A stretch of DNA of 6,877 nucleotides from Glaciimonas sp. (GCA_014377145.1 JACMQE010000099.1:1-6877), one strand, 5' to 3'. Counted from the stretch's first letter, positions 1-5,759 are shown. A program made the numbers and translations. Notes: generated by a model not told the origin, from the sequence alone.

Positions 1-26
1 AAAACCAGAATGTAAACACAGTTCTG

Positions 27-45
27 AAAAAGCTAACCGCTTTTT
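27..45 (-). terminator. Probable rho-independent terminator after moaE
   Basis: A 7-bp perfect stem (AAAAAGC / GCTTTTT) encloses a 5-base loop and lies 20 bases beyond the moaE stop. Read on the minus strand, the 3' arm ends in a run of five T. The hairpin is symmetrical, so it could also stop plus-strand transcripts entering from the other side. The stem has only two G:C pairs, so it may be weak. The call rests on the visible symmetry, the T-run and the position at the end of the minus-strand gene series. Confidence 0.55.
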
Positions 46-64
46 ATATATTGACATGATCTAG

Positions 65-514
65 CTACTTCCATTTATTTAGCGCTGTATTATCGCTATC
101 GCGTGCATCCACCCACCGTGCGCCTGCGGGGGTCAGTTCTTTTTTCCAGAACGGTGCTTCCATTTTAAGATAGTCAATAATGAATTCGCATGCCGCAAAT
201 GCGTCGCCACGATGTGCTGAGGCGACCGCAACCAATACGATCTGCGCCATCGGCAGCAATGGCCCGACCAGGTGAATTACTAGCGTATCGACAATATTCC
301 AGCGCGCCTGTGCTTGCGCAACTATCGCTGTCAACGCCTTTTCGGTCATGCCAGGATAATATTCTAGTGCCATTCCATCAACGGCACTGCCCTGGTTAAT
401 GTCGCGCACCGCGCCGACAAAACTGACGACAGCCCCAATTTTTGGATTGCTTTTTCGCAATGCCAGCAGCTCTGTAGAAAGATCAAAATCGGCGGTTTGA
501 ATGCGTATTGCCAT
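65..514 (-). CDS. moaE: Molybdopterin synthase catalytic (large) subunit MoaE
   Basis: MoaE is the large subunit of cytoplasmic molybdopterin synthase. With thiocarboxylated MoaD it adds two sulfurs to cyclic pyranopterin monophosphate to make molybdopterin. The 149-residue product has the normal family length. Visible signatures are FVGAVRD (32-38), LEYYPGMTEKAL (50-61), SAHRGDAFAACEF (99-111) and DYLKMEAPFWKKE (114-126). By comparison with E. coli MoaE, R37, H101, R102, K117 and K124 occupy the conserved active-site positions and are present. One oddity is HLVG at 81-84 where the family usually has HRxG. The gene is last in the minus-strand series, behind an exporter gene that sits between it and moaD. 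The Shine-Dalgarno sequence is weak. The frame is intact, so the gene is probably functional. Confidence 0.95.
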   Translation of the reverse strand: MAIRIQTADFDLSTELLALRKSNPKIGAVVSFVGAVRDINQGSAVDGMALEYYPGMTEKALTAIVAQAQARWNIVDTLVIHLVGPLLPMAQIVLVAVASAHRGDAFAACEFIIDYLKMEAPFWKKELTPAGARWVDARDSDNTALNKWK

Positions 515-538
515 AATTTACTGTGTGTTTACTTTAAT

Positions 539-619
539 TTACTTGTGAATGTGCTTGACGGTTGCTAATAATGCACCGGCACCAATGGAGGCACATCCTG
601 AAAGACGATTAAACACACG
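539..619 (-). pseudogene. Detached C-terminal end of the LysE/RhtB exporter gene
   Basis: Directly after the frame of the upstream exporter gene breaks, another minus-strand frame reads RVFNRLSG, then a small-residue segment containing IGAGALLATVK, and stops at 539-541. This looks like the usual end of LysE/RhtB proteins, a short polar stretch followed by a glycine- and alanine-rich last membrane segment. It is joined to the main frame by restoring one CG pair in the repeat at 618-624. It has no start of its own, so it is read here as the severed 3' end of that gene. Confidence 0.7.
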
Positions 620-1175
620 CGCGCAACCATGGAGCGGCTCGTACCGCAAAGCTGGAATAGAATGTCAGGCCAGCCAATTCGCAGCAAATAAATGTTAAAC
701 CCAAAATCAGGAATTGCGGCACCTGCGGGACATTTGGATTCAAAAACTGTGGGAATAACGCATTAAAAAATAAGATTGCTTTAGGGTTACTAGCACCCAC
801 CAAAAAACCATTCAGATACAAGCGCATTAACAATAATTGCGGTGATCGGGTCTGTAATTGTTTGTTTTCAATATCAACATCAAAATTGGTTCGGTGCGAG
901 CGAAAGGCTCTAATGCCAACGCAGATCAAATACGCTGCACCATACCATTTCATGATCAAAAATACTTGCTCTGATGTCGTCAAGGTCGCACCCAATCCAA
1001 AAGCCGAAACGGTCATCACTAAACATACCGCCGTCAGGCTACCAAATACCTCCATTAGCGCACGACGCATACCAAAGTTAACCGCGCTAGTGACACAACT
1101 CAGGACTGTCGGACTAGGCGTCACGACCAACGCAAGGACCGCAGCAAGATAAAAAAGCCACGTCTGAAGTTGCAT
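609..1175 (-). CDS. LysE/RhtB-family amino-acid exporter, frameshifted near its 3' end
   Basis: This is an inner-membrane exporter of the LysE/RhtB superfamily, whose members export lysine, homoserine, threonine or other amino acids; the substrate here cannot be read from sequence. The 188 residues are strongly hydrophobic, with several membrane segments. Family marks are TPSPTVL at 19-25 (usually PGP, here PSP), GMRRAL at 35-40 and SNPKAILFF at 129-137. The protein ends abruptly after APWLRA, while family members run about 20 residues longer. The missing end is visible in another frame down to 539, consistent with loss of one CG pair in the repeat at 618-624. A modest Shine-Dalgarno sequence (AGGA) precedes the start. 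The gene lies between moaD and moaE, an unusual insertion. Loss of the last membrane segment and the G-to-S change in PGP suggest an early pseudogene, but some function cannot be excluded. Confidence 0.85.
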   Translation of the reverse strand: MQLQTWLFYLAAVLALVVTPSPTVLSCVTSAVNFGMRRALMEVFGSLTAVCLVMTVSAFGLGATLTTSEQVFLIMKWYGAAYLICVGIRAFRSHRTNFDVDIENKQLQTRSPQLLLMRLYLNGFLVGASNPKAILFFNALFPQFLNPNVPQVPQFLILGLTFICCELAGLTFYSSFAVRAAPWLRACV

Positions 1176-1239
1176 AATATCCTAACTAAATCAGGTTAAA
1201 TCTAAGCATAAGAAGAGCGAAAGCTTACTTCTACAATGC

Positions 1240-1497
1240 TTACCCACCGGTCACTGGCGGAAAGAACGCTACTTCAGAATTGTCGGTCACCGGTGAATCA
1301 ACCGTCGCGATGATTTGATTGCACGCCATCCGTAAAGTCCGGCCTTCACCCAGAACTTCTTCCCATACACCACCGCGAGCGCGCAAATAGGCGCGAACGT
1401 CGCCAACGGTATGGACAGTGTAAGGCAACTCGATTGTCTCCTGCGTAACGTTGAGCACTTCACGTACACTCGCAAAAAAACGTAATTGAATCTTCAT
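1240..1497 (-). CDS. moaD: Molybdopterin synthase sulfur-carrier (small) subunit MoaD
   Basis: MoaD is a ubiquitin-like sulfur carrier. Its C-terminal glycine is adenylated by MoeB and thiocarboxylated, and it then donates sulfur inside the MoaD-MoaE complex. The 85 residues fit the family size. The protein starts with the beta-strand pattern KIQLRFFASVRE, carries TVGDVRAYL near residues 30-39 and ends in FFPPVTGG. The terminal Gly-Gly is required for activity and is preserved. The start is well supported by AGGAAGG four bases upstream. The gene follows moeA by 87 bp. The exporter gene begins 64 bp downstream and moaE comes after it, so the synthase subunits are not adjacent. No lesion is visible. 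Confidence 0.95.
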   Translation of the reverse strand: MKIQLRFFASVREVLNVTQETIELPYTVHTVGDVRAYLRARGGVWEEVLGEGRTLRMACNQIIATVDSPVTDNSEVAFFPPVTGG

Positions 1498-1501
1498 AGA
1501 G

Positions 1502-1508
1502 CCTTCCT
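1502..1508 (-). promoter_or_regulatory. Strong Shine-Dalgarno sequence of moaD
   Basis: Read on the minus strand, AGGAAGG lies four bases before the moaD ATG. It is the clearest ribosome binding site in the left half of the window and fixes the moaD start. The moaE and moeA sites are much weaker. Confidence 0.75.
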
Positions 1509-1584
1509 AATATGGCATATAGTACGCAATATTGACGCGCGAAAATGTTAAGTTGCATAATACTTGATCATTAACATTAAACCG

Positions 1585-2838
1585 TTATTGGAATAGTACT
1601 GAGAAAGGGTGAAAGCGCACCACATCCCGAGTTGCAATGGTGTTGCCAGCAGGGTTATCAACTAATCCATCTCCCCAGACAGTTGACGTTAGCACACCAG
1701 AACCTTGGTGTGAAAATAAATCAAGACCACCGTTGAAATTGATTTTTGCGCGTAGAAATTCCTGACGGTGGTCAGCTTTGGGCCAATCAAAATCTGCGCG
1801 CATGCTGTAAACCTCTGGCGCCACTTTGCTGCAACCTTGCAAACGCAAAATAAAAGGTCGCACAAACAACAAAAAGGTCACAAAGCTAGAGACGGGGTTG
1901 CCAGGTAAACCCATAAAAAATGCGGTCTCAGCGCTGTGATCTTCACATTCCCCTGTATCAATGACGTCGCGATTAATTTCACCAAAAGCCAGAGGCTTAC
2001 CCGGCTTCATGGCGATTTGCCAAATATTAAGTCGGCCTTCCGCTTCTACCGCCGGTTTAACGTGATCCTCTTCGCCGACTGAGACCCCACCCGAGGTAAT
2101 AATTAAATCATGTTGCTGCGCCGCGATACGCAACATGTCGCGAGTAGCGGTAAGTGAGTCTGGCACAATCCCATAATCTGTAATTTCACAACCCAAATTT
2201 TCTAACAATCCACGCAATACGAAGCGATTTGAGTTGTAGATCGCTCCGGCCTTTAAAGTATTGCCTGGCATCGTTAACTCGTCACCGGTAAAAAATACGG
2301 CGACGCGCAATTTTCGTACAGTCGGCAACTCAGCTAATCCGACCGAAGCAGCCAAACCCAGATGTTGCGCCTGCAACCGCGTCCCCGCCATCAAAATTAC
2401 CTTACCAGCATAGATATCCTCGCCGGCACGTCGAATCCATTCACCGGACGCAGGTGTATACTGGATCACGACGCCATCACCGTCAGCAACACACATTTCT
2501 TGCATGACAACCGCATCTGCACCCAAGGGAATCATCGCGCCGGTAAATATCCTTGCTGCTGTCCCTTGCTGCAACGGCTCTCCGACATAACCAGCAGGAA
2601 TCCGTTGTGAAACTAACAAACGCGCCGCGCCGCTTACACAATCTACCGCCCGTATTGCATACCCGTCCATTTGAGCGTTGTCAACTGGCGGCACGTTCAC
2701 CTGCGAGGATTGGGCGCTTGCCAAAATACGGCCATTCGCTACCAAGGTGGACACAATCTCGACATCTGTTACAGACCGTGCTGCTGCCATTAATAGGTTG
2801 AGTGCCTCGGCGACAGTCAGCATTGGTAATTTTTGCAT
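1585..2838 (-). CDS. moeA: Molybdopterin molybdenumtransferase MoeA
   Basis: MoeA inserts molybdate into MPT-AMP (made by MogA/MoaB-type adenylyltransferases), giving the active molybdenum cofactor in the cytoplasm. The 417-residue product has normal length. Motifs in order are PPVDNAQMDGYA (50-61), FTGAMIPLGADAVVMQE (98-114), RRAGED (136-141), FFTGDEL (182-188), YNSNR (201-205), TSGGVSVGEED (248-258), MKPGKPLAFG (277-286) and GLPGNPVSS (310-318). They cover the N-terminal domains, the MogA-like domain and the start of the C-terminal domain. D58, D141, E187 and D258 sit at conserved acidic positions, and no key residue appears lost. The gene starts 48 bp after the thrC remnant, so its ancestral promoter may have lain upstream of thrC. 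A Shine-Dalgarno site is hardly visible. It appears intact and functional. Confidence 0.96.
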   Translation of the reverse strand: MQKLPMLTVAEALNLLMAAARSVTDVEIVSTLVANGRILASAQSSQVNVPPVDNAQMDGYAIRAVDCVSGAARLLVSQRIPAGYVGEPLQQGTAARIFTGAMIPLGADAVVMQEMCVADGDGVVIQYTPASGEWIRRAGEDIYAGKVILMAGTRLQAQHLGLAASVGLAELPTVRKLRVAVFFTGDELTMPGNTLKAGAIYNSNRFVLRGLLENLGCEITDYGIVPDSLTATRDMLRIAAQQHDLIITSGGVSVGEEDHVKPAVEAEGRLNIWQIAMKPGKPLAFGEINRDVIDTGECEDHSAETAFFMGLPGNPVSSFVTFLLFVRPFILRLQGCSKVAPEVYSMRADFDWPKADHRQEFLRAKINFNGGLDLFSHQGSGVLTSTVWGDGLVDNPAGNTIATRDVVRFHPFSVLFQ

Positions 2839-2886
2839 CTGTCGTAAACCTAGTCTGAAGTGTATTAAATAATTTTTAAATCGTTA

Positions 2887-3633
2887 TTACAAACCAGTAT
2901 GCGCTGCAATATATGCTTTTACCCTTATCACATCAGCGGCTATTACGTCAAATCGTTGTGACAATGCTTCGATATTTTCAAATCCTGCTGAGCGTTCTGC
3001 ATCAAGGTCTAATACTTCATGAATCGTTTCATTAAATTTGGCTAGCAATGCAGTTTCCAACACGATCATACTGATACCCGGTGTCAAATAGTCTCGGGCA
3101 CCTTTGAGACCGTTGGCGTTATGTCTATCAATAGGGATGCCGTAACGCTTCTCGGCATCACGAATGGTATCCAGACGATCTTGATGCGTTGATTTACCGG
3201 ACTGAAACCAGTATTCCCAGATTTTACGGAATTCATCCCCATCACTGCCCGGATTGCCTGACGTCGCACTAAAAATATTCAGTGCAGCATCATTCTTCGC
3301 CAGGGTGTACTCAAACAAGTTTGTTTCCACTGACCTTTTCCAGCGTAATCCGGTCCGCACTCTCTCCAGCACGATCATTACGATACACCTCACCATTTTA
3401 TGTTTTATGCGTCAAAGCCTTCAAATCTACATCAGGAATATCAGTAGCAAATTTCTTCAATACTTCAACCGCCAAATCGGCATAGGTCAGCGTGTGCCAA
3501 TGATTTAGCTCTGCAGCGCTGACTTGAGGATATGTTTCGGGTAGGTACAAACCACCATCCGATGCAAGACCGCCTAGCAAAATATGCGAAAGTATTGAGC
3601 CGTAGCGTGGCCGCGCGTGGAAACATATTGCAT
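2887..3633 (-). pseudogene. thrC: Threonine synthase gene remnant with several lesions
   Basis: Intact ThrC is a PLP enzyme that turns O-phosphohomoserine into threonine. Here its pieces lie in order but in different frames. The start at 3633 reads MQYVSTRGHA, the classic ThrC N-terminus. A one-base loss near 3589 then moves the frame to ILLGGLASDGGLYLPETYP. That frame meets TAA at 3398-3400 where ThrC usually has a tyrosine, yet homology continues past it as GEVYRNDRAGESADRIT to about 3344. Homology resumes in a third frame at about 3327 with NLFEYTLA and ATSGNPGS, so the usual NGPTLAFKD segment with the PLP-binding lysine is missing. After ATSGNPGS most of the catalytic core is absent and the sequence jumps to the C-terminal part (SGKSTH, then ETALLAKFNETI, then AGFENIEALSQRF, to 2887). 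About 750 bp remain of an expected 1.4 kb. The protein cannot be an active threonine synthase. Confidence 0.92.
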
Positions 3634-3904
3634 AGAGTGGTTTAATTGAATTAATTTGCAAAAGCAAAAGTGAAATAAAACCGGTTGAAATTGCCTGATC
3701 GGGACAGGGATCCGCATATAACCCAAAGCCAACATTATAAATATGGCCCAGACTGTGTTGGCATTTTAGATCGCGTCCTTCTTTGCTCATATTATTTATA
3801 CATGACTGATATATTGAAACAGATTAAATATTTCTGGCGAAATTTACCACTTGAAATAAGGAAGGGATGGTCGACAAAGTCAATCAACCCTTCAATAAAG
3901 ACGG

Positions 3905-3924
3905 AACTGATTTGAAAATCAGTT
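3905..3924. repeat. Perfect 9-bp inverted repeat
   Basis: AACTGATTT and AAATCAGTT flank a two-base centre (GA). The arms pair perfectly and as RNA would form a hairpin with a slightly larger loop. No T-run follows on either strand, so a terminator role is doubtful. It lies in gene-free DNA about 45 bp from the stronger hairpin at 3970. It could be a protein-binding dyad or a relic of a lost gene end. Confidence 0.5.
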
Positions 3925-3969
3925 TCACGTGATTACTTAACAGGAATGTATTATTTCTCTAAAACGAAC

Positions 3970-3998
3970 AACGCCCGTGATTGCGAGCGTTTATTTTT
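3970..3998 (-). terminator. Probable terminator downstream of pilA, possibly bidirectional
   Basis: Eight-base arms AACGCCCG and CGAGCGTT (3970-3977 and 3984-3991) enclose a six-base loop. As minus-strand RNA all eight positions pair, one of them as a G-U wobble, and the hairpin is followed by GTTCGTTTTAG. As plus-strand RNA there is one C-A mismatch, but a good T-run follows at 3994-3998. It lies about 60 bp beyond the pilA stop, so terminating pilA is the likely role. It may also stop any plus-strand transcript. Confidence 0.55.
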
Positions 3999-4018
3999 CA
4001 TCACAAAAATCAGTCCGC

Positions 4019-4091
4019 TTTCCAGCCAAATCACTAATGGCCGGCCAAATTACAGGCCGTTAGCATTAAGTTGACGACAATTGGCTGGAAA
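4019..4091 (-). repeat. Nested dyad at the 3' end of pilA
   Basis: TTTCCAGCCAA at 4019-4029 is the exact reverse complement of TTGGCTGGAAA at 4081-4091, an 11-bp stem closing a loop of 51 bases. The inner arm lies in the last codons of pilA, the loop includes the stop codon, and the outer arm is in the 3' untranslated region. Inside the loop is the 10-bp palindrome TGGCCGGCCA (4038-4047), next to the stop codon. In pilA mRNA this could form a stable 3' structure ahead of the terminator at 3970. Its role is not known. Confidence 0.45.
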
Positions 4092-4571
4092 CAACTTAAA
4101 AGAAGCGGCTGTAGCATTTGTATAGCACGCCCAACCTTGAATAGGTTTTCCGGCCTTGAAATTTGCTTTGACATAAGGGACTTTACGTGCACTATCAGAA
4201 GTCGGCACCATATATATTAAAAAGGAGTCTGCAGGAGAACCGGTATCTTGAATTTTGCCGGAACTAATCATCCCAGTAGCGCTAACCGCCAAACCTGCCG
4301 CCATATATTTGGTTGTGACTGTAGCACTACAACCTGGGGTTTGAGTACTCGTCGGGAATGTACCAAAGGACATCATGTAGTCGTTAAGTGCTGTTTTACA
4401 GCCATCCATTTGTAGAATAACTTCCGATATTTTTGCACGTGTTGTGTAATCTTGGTAGGCGGGCAGTGCAACGGCAGCCAAAACACCAATAATCGCAATA
4501 ACGATCATCAACTCAATGAGCGTGAAACCTTTTTTTACTTTTTTCGATAGACGAAGGATCGATTTATTCAT
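4050..4571 (-). CDS. pilA: Type IV major pilin PilA
   Basis: This is the subunit of type IV pili, used for attachment, twitching or DNA uptake. The prepilin is made in the inner membrane, cut and N-methylated by PilD, and polymerised by the PilB/PilC machinery. Of 173 residues, 1-15 form a short basic leader ending in KKG. Cleavage before F16 gives mature [18 protein letters not shown], with the essential glutamate at mature position 5 (E20). The hydrophobic helix runs into [11 protein letters not shown]. Four cysteines (C58, C81, C149, C165) are present; the last two would close the C-terminal D-region loop. AGGGAG six bases upstream supports the start. Promoter-like elements lie 60-100 bp upstream. 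The gene is intact although DNA on both sides is eroded, and no pilus assembly gene is nearby. A minor pilin or pseudopilin is less likely, given the length and disulfide pattern. Confidence 0.93.
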   Translation of the reverse strand: MNKSILRLSKKVKKGFTLIELMIVIAIIGVLAAVALPAYQDYTTRAKISEVILQMDGCKTALNDYMMSFGTFPTSTQTPGCSATVTTKYMAAGLAVSATGMISSGKIQDTGSPADSFLIYMVPTSDSARKVPYVKANFKAGKPIQGWACYTNATAASFKLFPANCRQLNANGL

Positions 4572-4630
4572 GTAAGACTCCCTTTGGATTTGGGTGAAAC
4601 TACTCTTCGAATATAGCAGTGAGCAGCTAA

Positions 4631-4636
4631 ATTATA
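4631..4636 (-). promoter_or_regulatory. Perfect -10 hexamer upstream of pilA
   Basis: Read on the minus strand, TATAAT lies 60 bases before the pilA start codon. No good -35 hexamer is found at 16-18 bp (closest GATCAA or ATCAAA), and there is no extended TGn element. It could serve a sigma-70 promoter needing an activator, or be chance in AT-rich DNA. Confidence 0.35.
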
Positions 4637-4660
4637 TTCCCAAGCCAACAACCTTTGATC

Positions 4661-4674
4661 GCAGCTTTTGGACC
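4661..4674 (-). promoter_or_regulatory. Sigma-54-like -24/-12 element upstream of pilA
   Basis: The minus strand reads TTGGTCCAAAAGCTGC, with GG and GC separated by exactly ten bases as in sigma-54 promoters. The inner bases match the consensus only partly (TCC in place of CAC, CTGC in place of TTGC). Major pilin genes in Pseudomonas and some other proteobacteria are known to be transcribed by RpoN with the PilS/PilR pair. The predicted start would give a leader of about 78 bases. Confidence 0.35.
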
Positions 4675-4956
4675 AAGAAATCGACAAAATTCGTTCATTT
4701 TATGAACCAATATGACCAGAATCGTCGCTTTGCTTCACTATTTTTATATTGGATGCAAAAAATGTTAGCCCACTTCAATTAAATAGGCGAATTTGCTTTA
4801 AGTCTCGAAAAAGATGAAAGGAGCCACATTAATCGCTTTCCTATAATATTACGAGAAACAATCTTAAAACAGCGTACCTTAGGTCGTTTGCAGAACGACA
4901 AGAGCGTTGAACTGGCTGAAGACTACATTGCCTGTTCTGCGACCCTGCCCATGGAC

Positions 4957-4965
4957 TGATACAAT
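4957..4965 (+). promoter_or_regulatory. Extended -10 promoter candidate for gmk-rpoZ-spoT
   Basis: TGATACAAT matches the extended -10 pattern TGnTAnAAT. No good -35 is present at the usual distance, which such promoters tolerate. Transcription would begin near 4972, about 160 bases before the preferred gmk start. The site overlaps the final stop codon of the broken frame upstream. Confidence 0.35.
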
Positions 4966-4976
4966 AGTGCACTATT
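4963..4976. promoter_or_regulatory. 14-bp palindrome at the predicted gmk transcription start
   Basis: AATAGTGCACTATT is a perfect palindrome starting inside the -10 candidate and covering the expected start of transcription. That is a typical operator position for a dimeric repressor, but I cannot link it to a known regulator. Confidence 0.35.
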
Positions 4977-5132
4977 TGCTAGAACTGCATTCAGGTGGAA
5001 ATTGACATAATTACGCTTAACTGGCCCAGCTCTACTTTGTTTGTAAATAATCTAACTGCCATGACGCTACCGCTAATATCGAACTCCCCCAACGAACTTC
5101 TTACCTTGGCTGCCATGCCCGATGAATATCTA

Positions 5133-5759
5133 ATGTCCGGTAGTTTATTTATGGTGGTAGCGCCTTCAGGAGCGGGGAAATCAACGTTGGTGAACGCTTT
5201 GCTGGCACAAGAACCGGCAATCAAGCTCTCTATTTCTTACACTACCCGCTCTCCACGCCCCAAAGAAAAAAACGGACGAGAATATCACTTCACCTCAGTT
5301 GAGGATTTCCGCACACGACATAAGCAAGGTGAGTTCCTTGAATGGGCCGAAGTCCACGGAAATTATTACGGTACTTCGCGCTTATCGATTGCAGAACAGA
5401 TGCAAGCGGGTATGGATGTATTGCTTGAAATCGACTGGCAGGGCGCGCAACAGATCAAAAAACAATTTCCGCATGTCGTGGGTGTTTTTATACTACCGCC
5501 TTCTATCGCAGCACTCGAAGATCGACTGAAGAAACGCGGACAAGACGAACCGCAGGTGATTACTCGGAGAATTCTGGCGGCCGGTGGGGAAATCGCCCAT
5601 GCCCCCGAGTCTGAGTATGTTATTATCAACCGAGAATTTTCTTCTGCTTTATCAGATCTAAAAGCGATTGTCAAAGCGATGCGCTGTCGCTTTTCCCAAC
5701 AGGCAGTACATAATAAATCCTTATTTGCACAACTTGGTATTTATGCCAGCTTGCGCTAA
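5133..5759 (+). CDS. gmk: Guanylate kinase
   Basis: The enzyme phosphorylates GMP or dGMP with ATP to GDP/dGDP in the cytoplasm, an essential step of guanine nucleotide supply. From the chosen ATG the product has 208 residues, the usual length. It starts [19 protein letters not shown], with the P-loop at about 10-18. GMP-binding positions follow in [10 protein letters not shown] (S35, R39), [16 protein letters not shown] (E70, Y79) and [10 protein letters not shown] (D101); ITRRIL at 143-148 belongs to the lid and ATP site. The frame stays open upstream to GTG 4995 (254 residues), but the added 46 residues are not typical of the family. ATG 5115 would add only six residues. No candidate start has a clear Shine-Dalgarno site, so the start is chosen by family length. 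rpoZ follows after 79 bp and spoT after that, the order common in proteobacteria. Confidence 0.95.
   Translation: MSGSLFMVVAPSGAGKSTLVNALLAQEPAIKLSISYTTRSPRPKEKNGREYHFTSVEDFRTRHKQGEFLEWAEVHGNYYGTSRLSIAEQMQAGMDVLLEIDWQGAQQIKKQFPHVVGVFILPPSIAALEDRLKKRGQDEPQVITRRILAAGGEIAHAPESEYVIINREFSSALSDLKAIVKAMRCRFSQQAVHNKSLFAQLGIYASLR

Larger units (their letters stand above)
3634..4018. other. Gene-poor region between thrC remnant and pilA
   Basis: I see no convincing gene in this AT-rich stretch. Open frames on either strand are short, lack a good ribosome binding site and match no family I recognise. In many Burkholderiales the homoserine dehydrogenase gene hom precedes thrC, but no readable hom is left. 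The region holds an inverted repeat at 3905-3924 and a terminator-like hairpin at 3970-3991, both listed separately. It is most simply read as eroded DNA between the old thrC operon and the end of pilA. Confidence 0.5.
4594..4959 (+). pseudogene. Unidentified reading frame broken by one in-frame stop
   Basis: I do not recognise this product. From a GTG at 4594 the frame runs 62 codons to TAA at 4780-4782 and continues in the same frame for 58 more sense codons to TGA at 4957-4959. The frame is in fact open from 4576. Both halves have a protein-like composition: the first is rich in aromatic and basic residues (FVHFMNQYDQNRRF), the second resembles a charged helical segment (RETILKQRTLGRLQNDKS, then VELAEDYIA). 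A single nonsense change in a gene of about 120 codons or more would explain this. Alternatively the halves may be unrelated and open by chance. No Shine-Dalgarno sequence supports the GTG. It lies divergent from pilA, in the place where yicC commonly precedes gmk, but it does not read like YicC. Confidence 0.3.

Noticed and set aside
190..399. Plus-strand open frame of 69 codons opposite moaE
   Set aside because: It lies wholly inside moaE on the other strand, has no family match I recognise and no ribosome binding site; moaE is clearly the real gene.
2362..2872. Several plus-strand open frames opposite moeA
   Set aside because: They mirror the intact moeA frame, overlap one another and show no protein motif.
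3634..3760. Possible remnant of homoserine dehydrogenase (hom) just upstream of thrC
   Set aside because: A short stretch reading YMRIPVP on the minus strand faintly resembles the C-terminal regulatory part of such enzymes, but it is too short and isolated to support a call.
3398..3790. 130-codon minus-strand frame treated as one protein
   Set aside because: Its last 60 or so residues are the second part of ThrC reached after a frameshift. The first part runs through the true ThrC start in the wrong frame and into upstream DNA, so it is not a real gene.
3867..3932. Small plus-strand frame (21 codons) after an AAGGAAGGG sequence
   Set aside because: The purine run is only about one base from the ATG, too close for a normal ribosome binding site, and the peptide matches nothing known to me.
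5002..5007. TTGACA as a -35 box upstream of gmk
   Set aside because: No acceptable -10 hexamer lies 16-18 bp downstream on the plus strand.
4995..5132. N-terminal extension of guanylate kinase from GTG 4995
   Set aside because: The extra 46 residues are not seen in typical guanylate kinases, and the usual N-terminus begins at ATG 5133, although the frame itself is open.
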